Shown here piece by piece: positions 1 to 8,775 of a DNA stretch of 48,162 bases; position 1 is the first letter of the stretch, and each line of letters opens with the position of its first letter. Made by a program: the position numbers and the translations under genes. The stretch is from assembly GCA_964602275.1 (NCBI GenBank), contig CAZRQF010000002.1:1-48162 (forward strand). Direction: 5' to 3'. This DNA comes from RGIG6291 sp964602275. Its GTDB lineage: Bacteria; Bacillota; Clostridia; TANB77; UBA1234. The notes under the pieces are model-generated. The model saw nothing but the letters and a program-made list of their open reading frames with translations. It had not been told where the DNA came from and searched no databases.

Positions 1-39
1 AAACAATTTTGCTTTGGCAAATGTTTAAATTTTCAAAAC

Positions 40-63
40 GGGTCGCCCCATGGCCACCGACCT
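40..63. repeat. GC-rich imperfect inverted repeat, copy 1
   Basis: GGGTCG (40-45) faces CGACCT (58-63) around a GC-rich centre, in an otherwise very AT-rich intergenic stretch. It resembles the element at 106-128 and looks like a short dispersed intergenic repeat. No gene is visible in 1-211 beyond these repeats. Confidence 0.5.
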
Positions 64-105
64 CTACAACATATAAATTTTATGTTTGTGCATTAACAAA
101 AAATT

Positions 106-128
106 GGGTCGTCGGGGACGCCGACCCC
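106..128. repeat. GC-rich inverted repeat, copy 2
   Basis: GGGTCG (106-111) pairs perfectly with CGACCC (122-127). The element has the same GGGTCG start and GC-rich character as 40-63, but the centres differ. A small palindromic repeat of REP/MITE type is likely. Its genome-wide copy number cannot be judged from one window. Confidence 0.55.
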
Positions 129-211
129 TACAGGGTAGTGCAAATTTATGTTTTGTAAATCACAGAAACTAACTTTTTATCTACAAAAAAGAATTAAGGA
201 GGAAGAGAAAA

Positions 212-1606
212 ATGAAAAGAAACAAAGGCGTTTCAATGATTACTTTAATTATCACAATTATTGTAATAATAATTTTAGCAGCGATTGCATTTGTTGGCAT
301 GGACGATGCAACAGGCAGTGCTCAGTATGCCAAGTTTTCAAGCGAGTTTGGCGATTATGCAACTAACTTTACAGGTGGAGCTGTGACAAAGGTGCAAGAG
401 TCACTTGGCTTAGCAGGAAAGGTTGCAAACAAGGCACAAATTGTATATTGTGCAGCAAGAGGCGTAAACTTATCGGAGTTTGACGAAGTGCTAAATGGAG
501 TAGTAACTCCTAGCGGTTACACAAGCTCAAGATTTCAAACTGACATAAAAGATGCAACTGGTGCTACATATGTGCTTGCAACTGCCGATACTCCATGTTA
601 TGAAATAAAAGACGATGTAATGAAAGAATATAAAGGCAAAAGCTTTTATGGAAATGCAAACGGACAAGAAACACATTGGGTAACGGCAACTGGAAAAGTA
701 TTTACCTTGCCTGGATACCCAAGAACAGTAGACGGCGAAGAGAGAATGTACATAAGTGCAGACTTATACTATGTGCCAAAAGATGGCGAAATGATACTTG
801 CAAGTAAACTAATTGCAAAAACGATACCAAAAATAGGCGATGAAACATCAGGTGCAACAGTAGGAAATCAAAAAGTCGCAGATGCAGCAGACCACGCAAA
901 CCCAAGTGGAACTCCAGGTGGAGAAGAAAGTGGCTCGGGCGAAGAAACAAAGCAAGGCGAATTACTTGCAGAAGCAATAAAATCTGGTAAAATTCAAGTA
1001 GGTGACTATGTAAATTATCCGGTAGAGTATGAAAATCTCACAGTATATGAGAAGACAAGTATTTATGAGGGGTGGAGAGTATTAAGTGTAGAAGATGATG
1101 GAACGGTAAATTTAGTAAGTGCTGGAATACCATTAACATATCATCATGTGAATGAATATCCATCAAAATCAGTGGAAGCATTGACAACAAATTTCTTAAC
1201 TACCCAGATTACGGATTCAGGCATAGGATATAGAGAAATGGGATTTGAACCATATCTAACTTTAATGGAGGTGTTTACAAACAAATATACTAAAGTAGCA
1301 GAAGATGGGACAACGCTAGTAGTAAGGGCAATGACGAAAGAAGATATGGACGCAGTATATGGTATTACACGATACGGAGAATATTTGAAGGCAGGAAAGT
1401 ATAATGGCTTGTTTTCAATAGGCAGTTTTTATTGGCTTGCTTCTTCTGGTAATGGAATGTTCTTGTGGAATGTGTATTCAAACGGTTTTGTGGCTAATTC
1501 TAGCAAAGACGGTGCCGAGAACGGCATCCGCCCCGTCGTTTCTCTAAAACCAGAAGTTAGAGTAACCACTCAAGACGAAAGCGGAGCATGGAACATAGAA
1601 ATTTAA
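212..1606 (+). CDS. Pilin-like surface protein with lectin-like C-terminal domain
   Basis: 464 residues. The N-terminus is prepilin-like: a short basic leader (KRNKG), then a hydrophobic helix at about residues 9-28. Cleavage after Gly6 would fit a prepilin peptidase, but the Glu normally at mature position 5 is absent (Thr11), so this may be a pseudopilin or a membrane-anchored stalk. Residues 215-245 form a Gly/Ser/Glu-rich linker. The C-terminal part carries YWLASS (W408) and ends in GIRPVVSL (438-445), an arrangement I associate with C-type-lectin/sulfatase-modifying-like folds in clostridial surface proteins. The start follows GGAGG at 198-204. No other pilus gene is in view. The last GC-rich codons differ sharply from the rest of the gene (see findings). 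Function unknown; adhesion or display is inference. Confidence 0.7.
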   Translation: MKRNKGVSMITLIITIIVIIILAAIAFVGMDDATGSAQYAKFSSEFGDYATNFTGGAVTKVQESLGLAGKVANKAQIVYCAARGVNLSEFDEVLNGVVTPSGYTSSRFQTDIKDATGATYVLATADTPCYEIKDDVMKEYKGKSFYGNANGQETHWVTATGKVFTLPGYPRTVDGEERMYISADLYYVPKDGEMILASKLIAKTIPKIGDETSGATVGNQKVADAADHANPSGTPGGEESGSGEETKQGELLAEAIKSGKIQVGDYVNYPVEYENLTVYEKTSIYEGWRVLSVEDDGTVNLVSAGIPLTYHHVNEYPSKSVEALTTNFLTTQITDSGIGYREMGFEPYLTLMEVFTNKYTKVAEDGTTLVVRAMTKEDMDAVYGITRYGEYLKAGKYNGLFSIGSFYWLASSGNGMFLWNVYSNGFVANSSKDGAENGIRPVVSLKPEVRVTTQDESGAWNIEI

Positions 1607-1629
1607 GTAAGAAAAATTTGATTAATTAT

Positions 1630-1656
1630 GGTGGCATAGATTTGTGCCACCTTTTT
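1630..1656 (+). terminator. Intrinsic terminator of the pilin-like gene
   Basis: GGTGGCA (1630-1636) pairs with TGCCACC (1645-1651) and is followed by five Ts. Confidence 0.85.
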
Positions 1657-1718
1657 ATATGGGCGTAAAATTATAAAATGCAGTTTCCATAAAAAGATTG
1701 CAAAACCACATAAAACAG

Positions 1719-1747
1719 TTGACTTCAAAACTATAAAATTATATAAT
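1719..1747 (+). promoter_or_regulatory. SigA-type promoter of proS
   Basis: TTGACT (1719-1724), a 17-bp spacer and TATAAT (1742-1747). It would give a proS leader of about 55 nt. No T-box signature follows it. Confidence 0.75.
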
Positions 1748-1808
1748 AAATTGACTTTTGGGGTACTTTGTATCCTTAAATATAAAGAGAGTAGTAGGGG
1801 GCTTTTAG

Positions 1809-3107
1809 ATGAGATTATCAAGAATGGGAATAAAAAGTGTAAGATTAAACAATTTAGATGAGATGTATCCAGCACAAGATATTTTGGTGCAAAGTGGACA
1901 AGTTAAGCAATACGGAAGTGGCGTGTATGCATATGATAATATTCCGCTTAAATTGCAAGATAATATAGAAGAAATAATTAAAAAGAATTTTAATAAGGCA
2001 GATTACATTGAAGTGCAAATGCCTATTATACAACAAGCTGAGCTTTGGCAAAGGTCTGGTAGATATAATCGCTATATAGAAGATGGTGTAATGATGATTT
2101 CTGAAACTGATAAGGGAACATATTGCTTAGCTCCAACAGCAGAAGAAGCTATAACAGCTTTTGTGGAAAACAGAGTAACATCACATAAGCAAATGCCAGT
2201 TGGCTTTTATCAAATAGGTCAAAAATTTAGAAACGAAATTAGAAACAGAGGATATTTACTAAGAGGTAAAGAGTTTTTAATGTTTGATTTATACACTTTT
2301 GATAAAGACGAACAATCTATGCTTGAATCGTATGCTAAAGTTAGAGAAGTGTATTTTAAAGCTTTTAAAGAAATGGGCTTAGATGTAGTGATGGTTGCTG
2401 CAAATAACGGAACTATGGGTGGAAGTAGCTCTGAAGAAGCAATGGTTTTATCAAGAATTGGCGAAGATACTATATTATTTGACGAAAAAACGAATCAAGG
2501 GTTAAATGTTGAAGTTTTAGAAAAAGAAGATGCTAAAGAATATTTGAAAGAAAGCTATGGAATTGAAGATATCGAAACTTTAAAAGAGGAAAAAGCATGC
2601 GAACTTGGACACATCTTTGCTTTGGGAACAAAATATTCTGATTCAATGAATATTAGATATATAGATGCTCAAAATGAAAGCAAGCCTTTCTATATGGGTT
2701 GCTATGGCATTGGGGTAAGTAGAGTTTTAGGACTAATTTATGAAAATAATGTTATTAAAGAAGACGACAAAGTTGTTGGTTTTTCAATCCCAGTTTCAGT
2801 AACGCCATACTATTTATACATATTAAGCAACGATAAGAAAAAAGAGGTTGCAGAAGATATTTATAAGAAATTAGATAATGAAGATGTTGAAGTAATAATT
2901 GACGATGTAAAAAGTTCAATTGGCGAGAAGATAAGAAATGCTAAAATATTAGGCATCCCTTACATAGCTATAATAGGAAACAATACAGAAGATGGTTATG
3001 TTGAACTTGAAAGAACAAGAGATGGAGCAAAGATGGTAATGAAGATTGACGAGCTAATTGAAAAAGTTAAAAACATGAAAGCAACAAAAAAAGATATTGA
3101 ATTATAA
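1809..3107 (+). CDS. proS: Prolyl-tRNA synthetase, short form without the INS editing domain
   Basis: Class II synthetase that charges tRNA-Pro with proline in the cytoplasm. The N-terminus (MRLSRMG) and the motif 2 region (RNEIRNRGYLLRGKEFLMFD, about residues 141-160) are typical of bacterial ProRS, as are motif 3 (GCYGIGVSRVLG, about 299-310) and the C-terminal anticodon-binding domain. At 432 residues it is far shorter than the roughly 570 of the full bacterial form. The space between motifs 2 and 3 is too small for the usual editing insertion of about 180 residues. Short ProRSs of this kind are known from alphaproteobacteria and mitochondria. The ribosome binding site (AGGGGG, about 1795-1801) is moderate. 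A lone gene with its own promoter and no neighbouring stand-alone editing deacylase. Confidence 0.93.
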   Translation: MRLSRMGIKSVRLNNLDEMYPAQDILVQSGQVKQYGSGVYAYDNIPLKLQDNIEEIIKKNFNKADYIEVQMPIIQQAELWQRSGRYNRYIEDGVMMISETDKGTYCLAPTAEEAITAFVENRVTSHKQMPVGFYQIGQKFRNEIRNRGYLLRGKEFLMFDLYTFDKDEQSMLESYAKVREVYFKAFKEMGLDVVMVAANNGTMGGSSSEEAMVLSRIGEDTILFDEKTNQGLNVEVLEKEDAKEYLKESYGIEDIETLKEEKACELGHIFALGTKYSDSMNIRYIDAQNESKPFYMGCYGIGVSRVLGLIYENNVIKEDDKVVGFSIPVSVTPYYLYILSNDKKKEVAEDIYKKLDNEDVEVIIDDVKSSIGEKIRNAKILGIPYIAIIGNNTEDGYVELERTRDGAKMVMKIDELIEKVKNMKATKKDIEL

Positions 3108-3120
3108 AATGCATTAAATT

Positions 3121-3204
3121 AAATGTCCGGCATTTTCTTTAAGCTACTAGATGTGACAAGATGTCTTGCCTAGCAGCCAAAGTAAAAACCGGACATTTTT
3201 ATTT
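3121..3204. terminator. Long nested hairpin and terminator after proS
   Basis: A perfect 10-bp outer repeat, AAATGTCCGG (3121-3130) with CCGGACATTT (3189-3198), encloses a second stem, GCTACTAG (3143-3150) with CTAGCAGC (3170-3177, one mismatch). An inner hairpin CAAGA-TG-TCTTG (3157-3168) sits inside that. Ts follow on the + strand. It lies between convergent genes and probably terminates at least proS, but it is more elaborate than needed. Confidence 0.7.
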
Positions 3205-3246
3205 GTGCTAAATTATCTTTTGATTTTGTGATTTGATAGCAGAACT

Positions 3247-4434
3247 TTATTTATTTATTAACCAGTCTAAAACATTTATTTTTTTTATTCCCTCGTAGTC
3301 TGCTACTGGATCTATATCCATAGTAAGTATATACTTTGGATAATGGTCGTTTATTTCTTGCAAAGGCGTTAATTCTCTATCAAGAGTTGATTTCTCTCTT
3401 GTTGTATATGCCACTTGAAAATAGGTAAATCCTTCTTTGTTTTCCGCAACAAAGTCTATTTCTTTTTCACCTGTTTTGCCTATATAAACTTTATATCCTC
3501 GTCTTATAAGTTCAAGATAGACAATGTTTTCTAAAATATGACCAGCGTCTATATTTCTTCTACCCAATAAAGCATATCGCATTGTCACATCAGTTGCGTA
3601 ATATTTTTCTCCTGATTGTAAGTATTGTTTTCCTTTTATATCAAATCTTTGAACTTTATTAAACACATAACTTTCAACAAGAGCTTCTAAATAACTTTCA
3701 ACAGTATGAACGGATATAGGCCTTCCGTCTGATGTTAGCGTATCTGCTATTTTCTTTATAGATAAACAATTTCCAATATTATTAAACATAAATTTTGCAA
3801 CAGTTTTTAGGAGTGATGTGTCTGCTATTTTTCTTCTTTGTGCTACATCTTTTATAATTATGGTGTTATATAATGCATCTAAATAGTCGTCTATTTCTGC
3901 TTCTTCTTCTAACTTTAAAGCATAAGGAAATGAACTTCTATTGATATAATTTAAATAAAGTTTTTCATCAGCATCTTTTTCATAATAACTTATATATTCC
4001 TTAAATGATAGAGGATACATCTTTATTTCTATATATCTTCCAGTTAATAATGTTGCTAATTCGCCCGATAACAAATATGCGTTAGAACCTGTTATATAAA
4101 CATCTACATTTTTTAGTATATATAGTCCGTCAACTGCTTTTTGAAATTCTTTAATGTTTTGAACTTCATCTAAAAACACATAATATTGGGCAGTATCTTT
4201 TATTTGTTCTTTTACATATTTATATAACTCTTTGTAATCTTGAAAGTCGTTTTCGGGATTTTCAAGATTTATTGATATTATATGACTATCATCTATTCCT
4301 AAGCTTTTAAGGTAATTTATATATAATTCAAATAAAGTCGACTTACCACATCTTCTTATTCCTGTTATAACTTTTATTAAATCTTTGTCTTTCCATTTTT
4401 TTAATCTTTCTAAATATTCTTTTCTTTCTATCAT
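3247..4434 (-). CDS. AAA+ ATPase with C-terminal DUF4143 nuclease-like domain
   Basis: 395 residues from the chosen ATG at 4434, which has AAAGGAGG about 7 nt upstream on the reverse strand; an upstream in-frame ATG at 4482 falls inside the -35 box. Walker A is GIRRCGKST and Walker B is VFLDEVQN, with a sensor-like YITGSNA. The C-terminal part has an EIDFVAE stretch of PD-(D/E)XK type, as usual for the AAA_14 plus DUF4143 family. The biological role of the family is not settled. A clear paralogue sits at 27945-29138 with the same order of motifs. Transcribed alone, from a good promoter (4454-4482). Confidence 0.88.
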   Translation of the reverse strand: MIERKEYLERLKKWKDKDLIKVITGIRRCGKSTLFELYINYLKSLGIDDSHIISINLENPENDFQDYKELYKYVKEQIKDTAQYYVFLDEVQNIKEFQKAVDGLYILKNVDVYITGSNAYLLSGELATLLTGRYIEIKMYPLSFKEYISYYEKDADEKLYLNYINRSSFPYALKLEEEAEIDDYLDALYNTIIIKDVAQRRKIADTSLLKTVAKFMFNNIGNCLSIKKIADTLTSDGRPISVHTVESYLEALVESYVFNKVQRFDIKGKQYLQSGEKYYATDVTMRYALLGRRNIDAGHILENIVYLELIRRGYKVYIGKTGEKEIDFVAENKEGFTYFQVAYTTREKSTLDRELTPLQEINDHYPKYILTMDIDPVADYEGIKKINVLDWLINK

Positions 4435-4453
4435 ATCCTCGCCTCCTTTTATT

Positions 4454-4482
4454 ATTATACCACGCTTTTTGGAAAAATGCAA
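4454..4482 (-). promoter_or_regulatory. SigA-type promoter of the DUF4143 ATPase
   Basis: Reading the reverse strand: TTGCAT (4482-4477), a 17-bp spacer, TATAAT (4459-4454). Confidence 0.7.
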
Positions 4483-4543
4483 TTCATTGCAAATTTTTCA
4501 AAAATATTCACAAAAAATGCAATGGAAATAAAAATATTATTGC

Positions 4544-4572
4544 TTGCAAATGCCTCTGTGTTGGTATAAGAT
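4544..4572 (+). promoter_or_regulatory. Probable promoter of ftsK
   Basis: TTGCAA (4544-4549), 17 bp, TAAGAT (4567-4572), just before the ftsK ribosome binding site. The -10 is imperfect; TATAAG at 4565-4570 is an alternative with a longer spacer. Confidence 0.45.
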
Positions 4573-4600
4573 ATTAGTGTATTACAAAGGAGGGCTATGA

Positions 4601-7000
4601 ATGGCTAAGAGAAAAAACAGAAGAAAAAATAAACCAGAAGCTAGTGTTGATTTGACATCGCTTTTACTTATTATAGCAGGAATTATTTTTTCATTTATTA
4701 TATATTCGTCTGATAAAGGAATTGTTGGAACTTTCATATATAAAATTATTTTTGGTGGCTTAGTTGGCAGGCTTACGGTTGCAATTCCTATTATTTTTAT
4801 TTTCTTGGGAATTTACTTAATATTTAGAGATTATTCGAGGTTAAAGTTAAAGACTTTTCAGATAGTTGTTTTGATTATTTCTGTGGCAGCACTTATAACT
4901 GCTTTTGAATATCCTTTTTCGGCAGAGGCAAGACCTAACAATATCGGAGAGTGTTTTAGCACTTTATGCGTTATGGGCACTGAGGGACAAGGTGGTGGCT
5001 TGCTGGGTGCGATACTTGCAGTTCCTTTGATTGAAGGTTTTGGCACTTTGATTGCTAAGGTTATAACGATATGTTTGATTGTGATAATTACGGTTTTAGT
5101 TACTGGTATAACATTTTCAAGTATCATAATCGGAATGAAAGACTGGATTTGTGAGATGGTTGCTGCAAATAAAAATGAATATGAAAGTATTCGAGCAAGA
5201 AATGCAAAACCACAGAAAAATAATACTAGAGCTAAAAATAGCGAAAAGTTTAAAAAGATTATGGCACAAACTGACATAATAGAGGCTGCTGAGCAACTAA
5301 ACTTTGAACTAGAAGACGATGAAGAAGAAGCACAAGAGGAAGAACAAGAAGAAGTTGAAGAGCTTGAGGAAGATGTTGAAGAAGAAATCGAAGAGATAGA
5401 AGAAGATGCTGAAAAAGAGGAAACAAAGAAAAAAGTAAAAGAGTTATTTTCTAAGAAAAAGAAAACGGAAGATGAGGATAACACACCAGAAGAATTAAAC
5501 TTAACTCATAATACGATAGAAGAATATGAAGAGTATGAGTTTCCTCCAACTGATTTGTTAAATGCGGCAAAACATTCAGGAAAAGATTTTACGAATAAAG
5601 AGCTAAAAGAGATTGCAATAAAATTACAAAAAACACTTGCTAGCTTTAATGTTGATGCAAAGGTTACAAATGTAACAAGAGGTCCAACAGTAACTAGATA
5701 TGAGTTACAACCAAATATTGGAGTTAAAGTAAGCAAGATATTAAATTTAGCGGACGATATTGCACTAAATTTGGCAGCAAAAACAATAAGAATTGAAGCT
5801 CCTATTCCAGGAAAATCAGCAGTTGGAATAGAAGTTCCAAATAAGTCAAGAGAAACAGTATGGTTAAGAGATATTATCGAATCGGACGAATTTAACGAAG
5901 CTTCGTCTAAGGTTTCGTTTTCAGTTGGAAAGAATATTGAGGGCGATCCTTTTATTGGAAACATTGCATCAATGCCACACTTACTTATAGCAGGTAGTAC
6001 GGGTTCTGGTAAGAGTGTTTGTATAAATACTATAATTATGAGTTTGCTATATAAAGCAAACCCAAGTGAGGTAAAGCTTATTTTGATAGACCCTAAAGTT
6101 GTTGAACTTGGCGTATATAATGGAATTCCACATTTGTTAATTCCAGTTGTAACAGACCCTAAAAAAGCAGCTGGTGCACTTAACTGGGCTGTGCAAGAAA
6201 TGGTAAATAGATATAATTTATTTGCTTCTCGTGGTGTGCGTGATATTAAAGGCTATAACGAGTTATTAAAAGCTGATGGCGAAGAGGGCGTTTTACCTCA
6301 AATTGTAATTATTGTAGACGAGCTTGCTGATTTAATGATGGTTGCTCCAAATGAAGTTGAAGATGCGATTTGTAGATTAGCGCAGATGGCGAGAGCTGCT
6401 GGTATGTATTTGATAATTGCAACGCAAAGACCATCGGTTGATGTAATTACTGGAATAATTAAGGCAAATATTCCGTCAAGAATTGCTTTTACGGTATCAT
6501 CTCAGATAGATTCGAGAACAATATTGGATATGGGTGGTGCTGAAAAATTGCTTGGTAAAGGCGATATGCTTTATTATCCTGTTGGCGAGTCTAAACCAGT
6601 TAGAGTGCAAGGTGCTTTTGTAAGTGATAAAGAAATAGAAAGTGTTGTTGAGTATATAAAGAGCAATAATACGCAAAGATATAATGAGGATATATTAGAA
6701 TCGCTAGAAAAAGTTGGAACTGCTGGAAAAGCTTCTGATGGTGCAGATGAAGATTGCGACGAATTATTAACTTCAGCAATTGAGCTTGCTGTTAATATGG
6801 GGCAAGCTTCAGCTTCTATGATTCAAAGAAAGTTTAAAGTTGGATATGCTCGTGCTGGAAGAATTATTGACCAAATGGAAGAGCGAGGCATAGTTTCTGG
6901 ATATGATGGTTCTAAACCAAGACAAACATTAATCTCAAAAGAAGAATGGGAAGAGATGAAAGAGCAAGGCGAAGAGTCTTTTGAGGCGGATGATGAATAA
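4601..7000 (+). CDS. ftsK: DNA translocase FtsK/SpoIIIE
   Basis: 799-residue septal DNA pump that moves chromosome ends through the closing septum, or into the forespore. About four membrane helices lie in residues 15-195. A strongly acidic linker (about 228-275) is followed by the motor. Walker A GSTGSGKS is at about 465-472 and Walker B IVIIVDELADL near 570. The C-terminal winged-helix gamma domain (FKVGYARAGRIIDQME) is the part that reads KOPS/SRS sites in the family. Length and domain order are normal. Start: AGGAGGG at 4588-4594, 6 nt before ATG; an ATG at 4597 is out of frame. Lone gene, followed by a short AT-rich gap. Confidence 0.96.
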   Translation: MAKRKNRRKNKPEASVDLTSLLLIIAGIIFSFIIYSSDKGIVGTFIYKIIFGGLVGRLTVAIPIIFIFLGIYLIFRDYSRLKLKTFQIVVLIISVAALITAFEYPFSAEARPNNIGECFSTLCVMGTEGQGGGLLGAILAVPLIEGFGTLIAKVITICLIVIITVLVTGITFSSIIIGMKDWICEMVAANKNEYESIRARNAKPQKNNTRAKNSEKFKKIMAQTDIIEAAEQLNFELEDDEEEAQEEEQEEVEELEEDVEEEIEEIEEDAEKEETKKKVKELFSKKKKTEDEDNTPEELNLTHNTIEEYEEYEFPPTDLLNAAKHSGKDFTNKELKEIAIKLQKTLASFNVDAKVTNVTRGPTVTRYELQPNIGVKVSKILNLADDIALNLAAKTIRIEAPIPGKSAVGIEVPNKSRETVWLRDIIESDEFNEASSKVSFSVGKNIEGDPFIGNIASMPHLLIAGSTGSGKSVCINTIIMSLLYKANPSEVKLILIDPKVVELGVYNGIPHLLIPVVTDPKKAAGALNWAVQEMVNRYNLFASRGVRDIKGYNELLKADGEEGVLPQIVIIVDELADLMMVAPNEVEDAICRLAQMARAAGMYLIIATQRPSVDVITGIIKANIPSRIAFTVSSQIDSRTILDMGGAEKLLGKGDMLYYPVGESKPVRVQGAFVSDKEIESVVEYIKSNNTQRYNEDILESLEKVGTAGKASDGADEDCDELLTSAIELAVNMGQASASMIQRKFKVGYARAGRIIDQMEERGIVSGYDGSKPRQTLISKEEWEEMKEQGEESFEADDE

Positions 7001-7096
7001 AAATGGAAAGTATCACTTTATTATTGTATAAAATATAGTAGAAAAGTTTTGATAGTTTTCTATTTAATAAACAAAAGATAATAGGAGGAAAAACAC

Positions 7097-8740
7097 ATGA
7101 AAATAACTTTTTTAGGTGCAACTAAGACTGTAACGGGTTCAAATATTTTGGTAGAAACAAATGGTAAAAAGTTTCTTGTTGATTGCGGACTTTATCAAGG
7201 TCAACAAAAAGAAACTATGCTTAATACGGATCCGTTTTTATTTACGCCAAGCGAAATTGATTTTATGCTATTGACACATGCTCACATAGACCATTCTGGA
7301 CGAATTCCAAAGTTATATATTGATGGTTATACAGGCCCAATTTACGCAACAAAGGCGACATGCGATTTGTGCGAAATAATGTTACCTGATAGTGGTTATA
7401 TACAAGAATCAGAAATAGAATGGCTAAATAGAAAAAGAAGAAGAGAAGGAAAACACGAAGTGCCACCATTGTACACATATCAAGATGCGGTGGATTCTTT
7501 GGAGTTGTTTGAAAAGGTTCAATATGGCGAAATTTTGCAAATTGATCCAAACATAAAGGTTAGATATACTGATGCGGGACATATGCTTGGTTCTGCCATA
7601 ATTGAAGTATGGATAAAAGAAGAGGGCGAAGAGAAAAAATTAGTATTTACAGGCGACCTAGGAAATAACGATATTCCACTATTAAGAGAACCGTCAATAG
7701 TTGAAGATGCAGATGTTTTAGTTATGGAGTCGACATATGGTAATAGGGTTCACGAAGCGAAAGAAGATAAAGCACAAGAGTTTTTATCGATAGTTACAGA
7801 TACGCTAGAAAAAGGTGGAAATGTTGTTATACCGTCTTTTGCGGTTGGCCGTACACAAGAAATTTTATATGAAATTCAAAGAAACAAGCAAAATGAAGAT
7901 GAGAATTTTAGGAAAAAATTTGACGAGCTTATGAGTGCTCCTGTATTTGTGGATAGTCCGCTTGCAATATCTGCAACGGAAGTGTTTTTGAAGAATTTAG
8001 ATTGCTTAGATGAGTTTGTTCAAAACGATATTAGGGAGGGCAAGAAACCATTAGATTTTCCTGATTTGAAATTTACACCTACGGTTGAAGAGTCAAAAGC
8101 TTTAAATGAAACAGCAAATAAATCTATTATTATTTCTGCTAGTGGAATGTGCGAAGTTGGAAGAATAAAACATCATTTGAAGCATAATCTATGGAGAAGT
8201 GATAGCACAATATTATTTGTTGGTTATCAGGCGGTTGGAACCCTAGGTAGAAAGATAGTAGATGGTGCAAAAACTGTAAAACTATTTGGAGAAGAGATTG
8301 GTGTTAACGCAAGAGTTGAATATATAGAAGCTTTTTCTGGTCACGCAGATAAAATGGGACTACTTAACTTTGTTAGAAGCTTTTCTAAGAAACCAACGCA
8401 AATTTATTTAGTACATGGAGATGAAGAAGCTCAACTTTCACTTGCTGATGAAATATTAGAAGAATTTAAAATCCCAGTAGATATTCCAAATAGAGGAGAT
8501 GTTTACGAGATATCTTCAAGAAGAATTAGTAAGGTAGGCGAAATGAGAGCGGCTGACGATTACAAGTATGCAAGACTAGAACTTCTTGAGAGAATAGAAA
8601 CATTAAAAGAAGAAATAGACGATATGTCAAGCATTATTCACGAAGACTTGAAGAAAGAAAATGGCGATAAGCAAATCGAAGAATTAACAAATAAAATTCT
8701 TGAATTGGAAAAACAAATTGTCGATATAATATCACATTAA
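7097..8740 (+). CDS. MBL-fold/beta-CASP RNA-processing nuclease
   Basis: 547 residues of the CPSF-like metallo-beta-lactamase family, probably a zinc-dependent RNA nuclease. The zinc motif HAHIDHSG is near residue 56. The beta-CASP part contains GDLGNND and MESTYGNR, then SGMCEVGRIKHHL. The RMMBL end has EAFSGHAD and IYLVHGDEEA. It differs from RNase J, whose first motif is HGHEDHIGG, and is closer to the YsaP-like/archaeal CPSF type, without KH domains. The last 50 residues are predicted coiled coil. RBS AGGAGG at 7083-7088. Possible -10 TATAAA at 7027. It shares a bidirectional terminator with ylbJ. Confidence 0.88.
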   Translation: MKITFLGATKTVTGSNILVETNGKKFLVDCGLYQGQQKETMLNTDPFLFTPSEIDFMLLTHAHIDHSGRIPKLYIDGYTGPIYATKATCDLCEIMLPDSGYIQESEIEWLNRKRRREGKHEVPPLYTYQDAVDSLELFEKVQYGEILQIDPNIKVRYTDAGHMLGSAIIEVWIKEEGEEKKLVFTGDLGNNDIPLLREPSIVEDADVLVMESTYGNRVHEAKEDKAQEFLSIVTDTLEKGGNVVIPSFAVGRTQEILYEIQRNKQNEDENFRKKFDELMSAPVFVDSPLAISATEVFLKNLDCLDEFVQNDIREGKKPLDFPDLKFTPTVEESKALNETANKSIIISASGMCEVGRIKHHLKHNLWRSDSTILFVGYQAVGTLGRKIVDGAKTVKLFGEEIGVNARVEYIEAFSGHADKMGLLNFVRSFSKKPTQIYLVHGDEEAQLSLADEILEEFKIPVDIPNRGDVYEISSRRISKVGEMRAADDYKYARLELLERIETLKEEIDDMSSIIHEDLKKENGDKQIEELTNKILELEKQIVDIISH

Positions 8741-8745
8741 AGGTA

Positions 8746-8775
8746 AAGAAGGACATCAGATGGTGTCCTTCTTTT
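8746..8775. terminator. Bidirectional terminator between the MBL nuclease and ylbJ
   Basis: AAGAAGGACA (8746-8755) pairs with TGTCCTTCTT (8764-8773). There are Ts on the + side and As before it, so it can stop both convergent transcripts. It overlaps the ylbJ stop codon. Confidence 0.85.

Noticed and set aside
1..211. Mobile element or attachment site at the left edge
   Set aside because: Only two small palindromes are visible; there is no transposase, target duplication or tRNA end.
702..977. Reverse-strand Leu-rich frame inside the pilin-like gene
   Set aside because: A shadow of the coding strand; no start site, no promoter, and the forward gene explains the sequence.
1427..1545. Definite DGR variable repeat
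   Set aside because: No template repeat or reverse transcriptase in the window, so it is kept only as a hypothesis.
4858..5484. A 208-residue Ser-rich open frame on the reverse strand inside ftsK
   Set aside because: It mirrors the Glu/Asp-rich linker of FtsK; GAA/GAG repeats read as Ser-rich on the other strand. It has no promoter context of its own.
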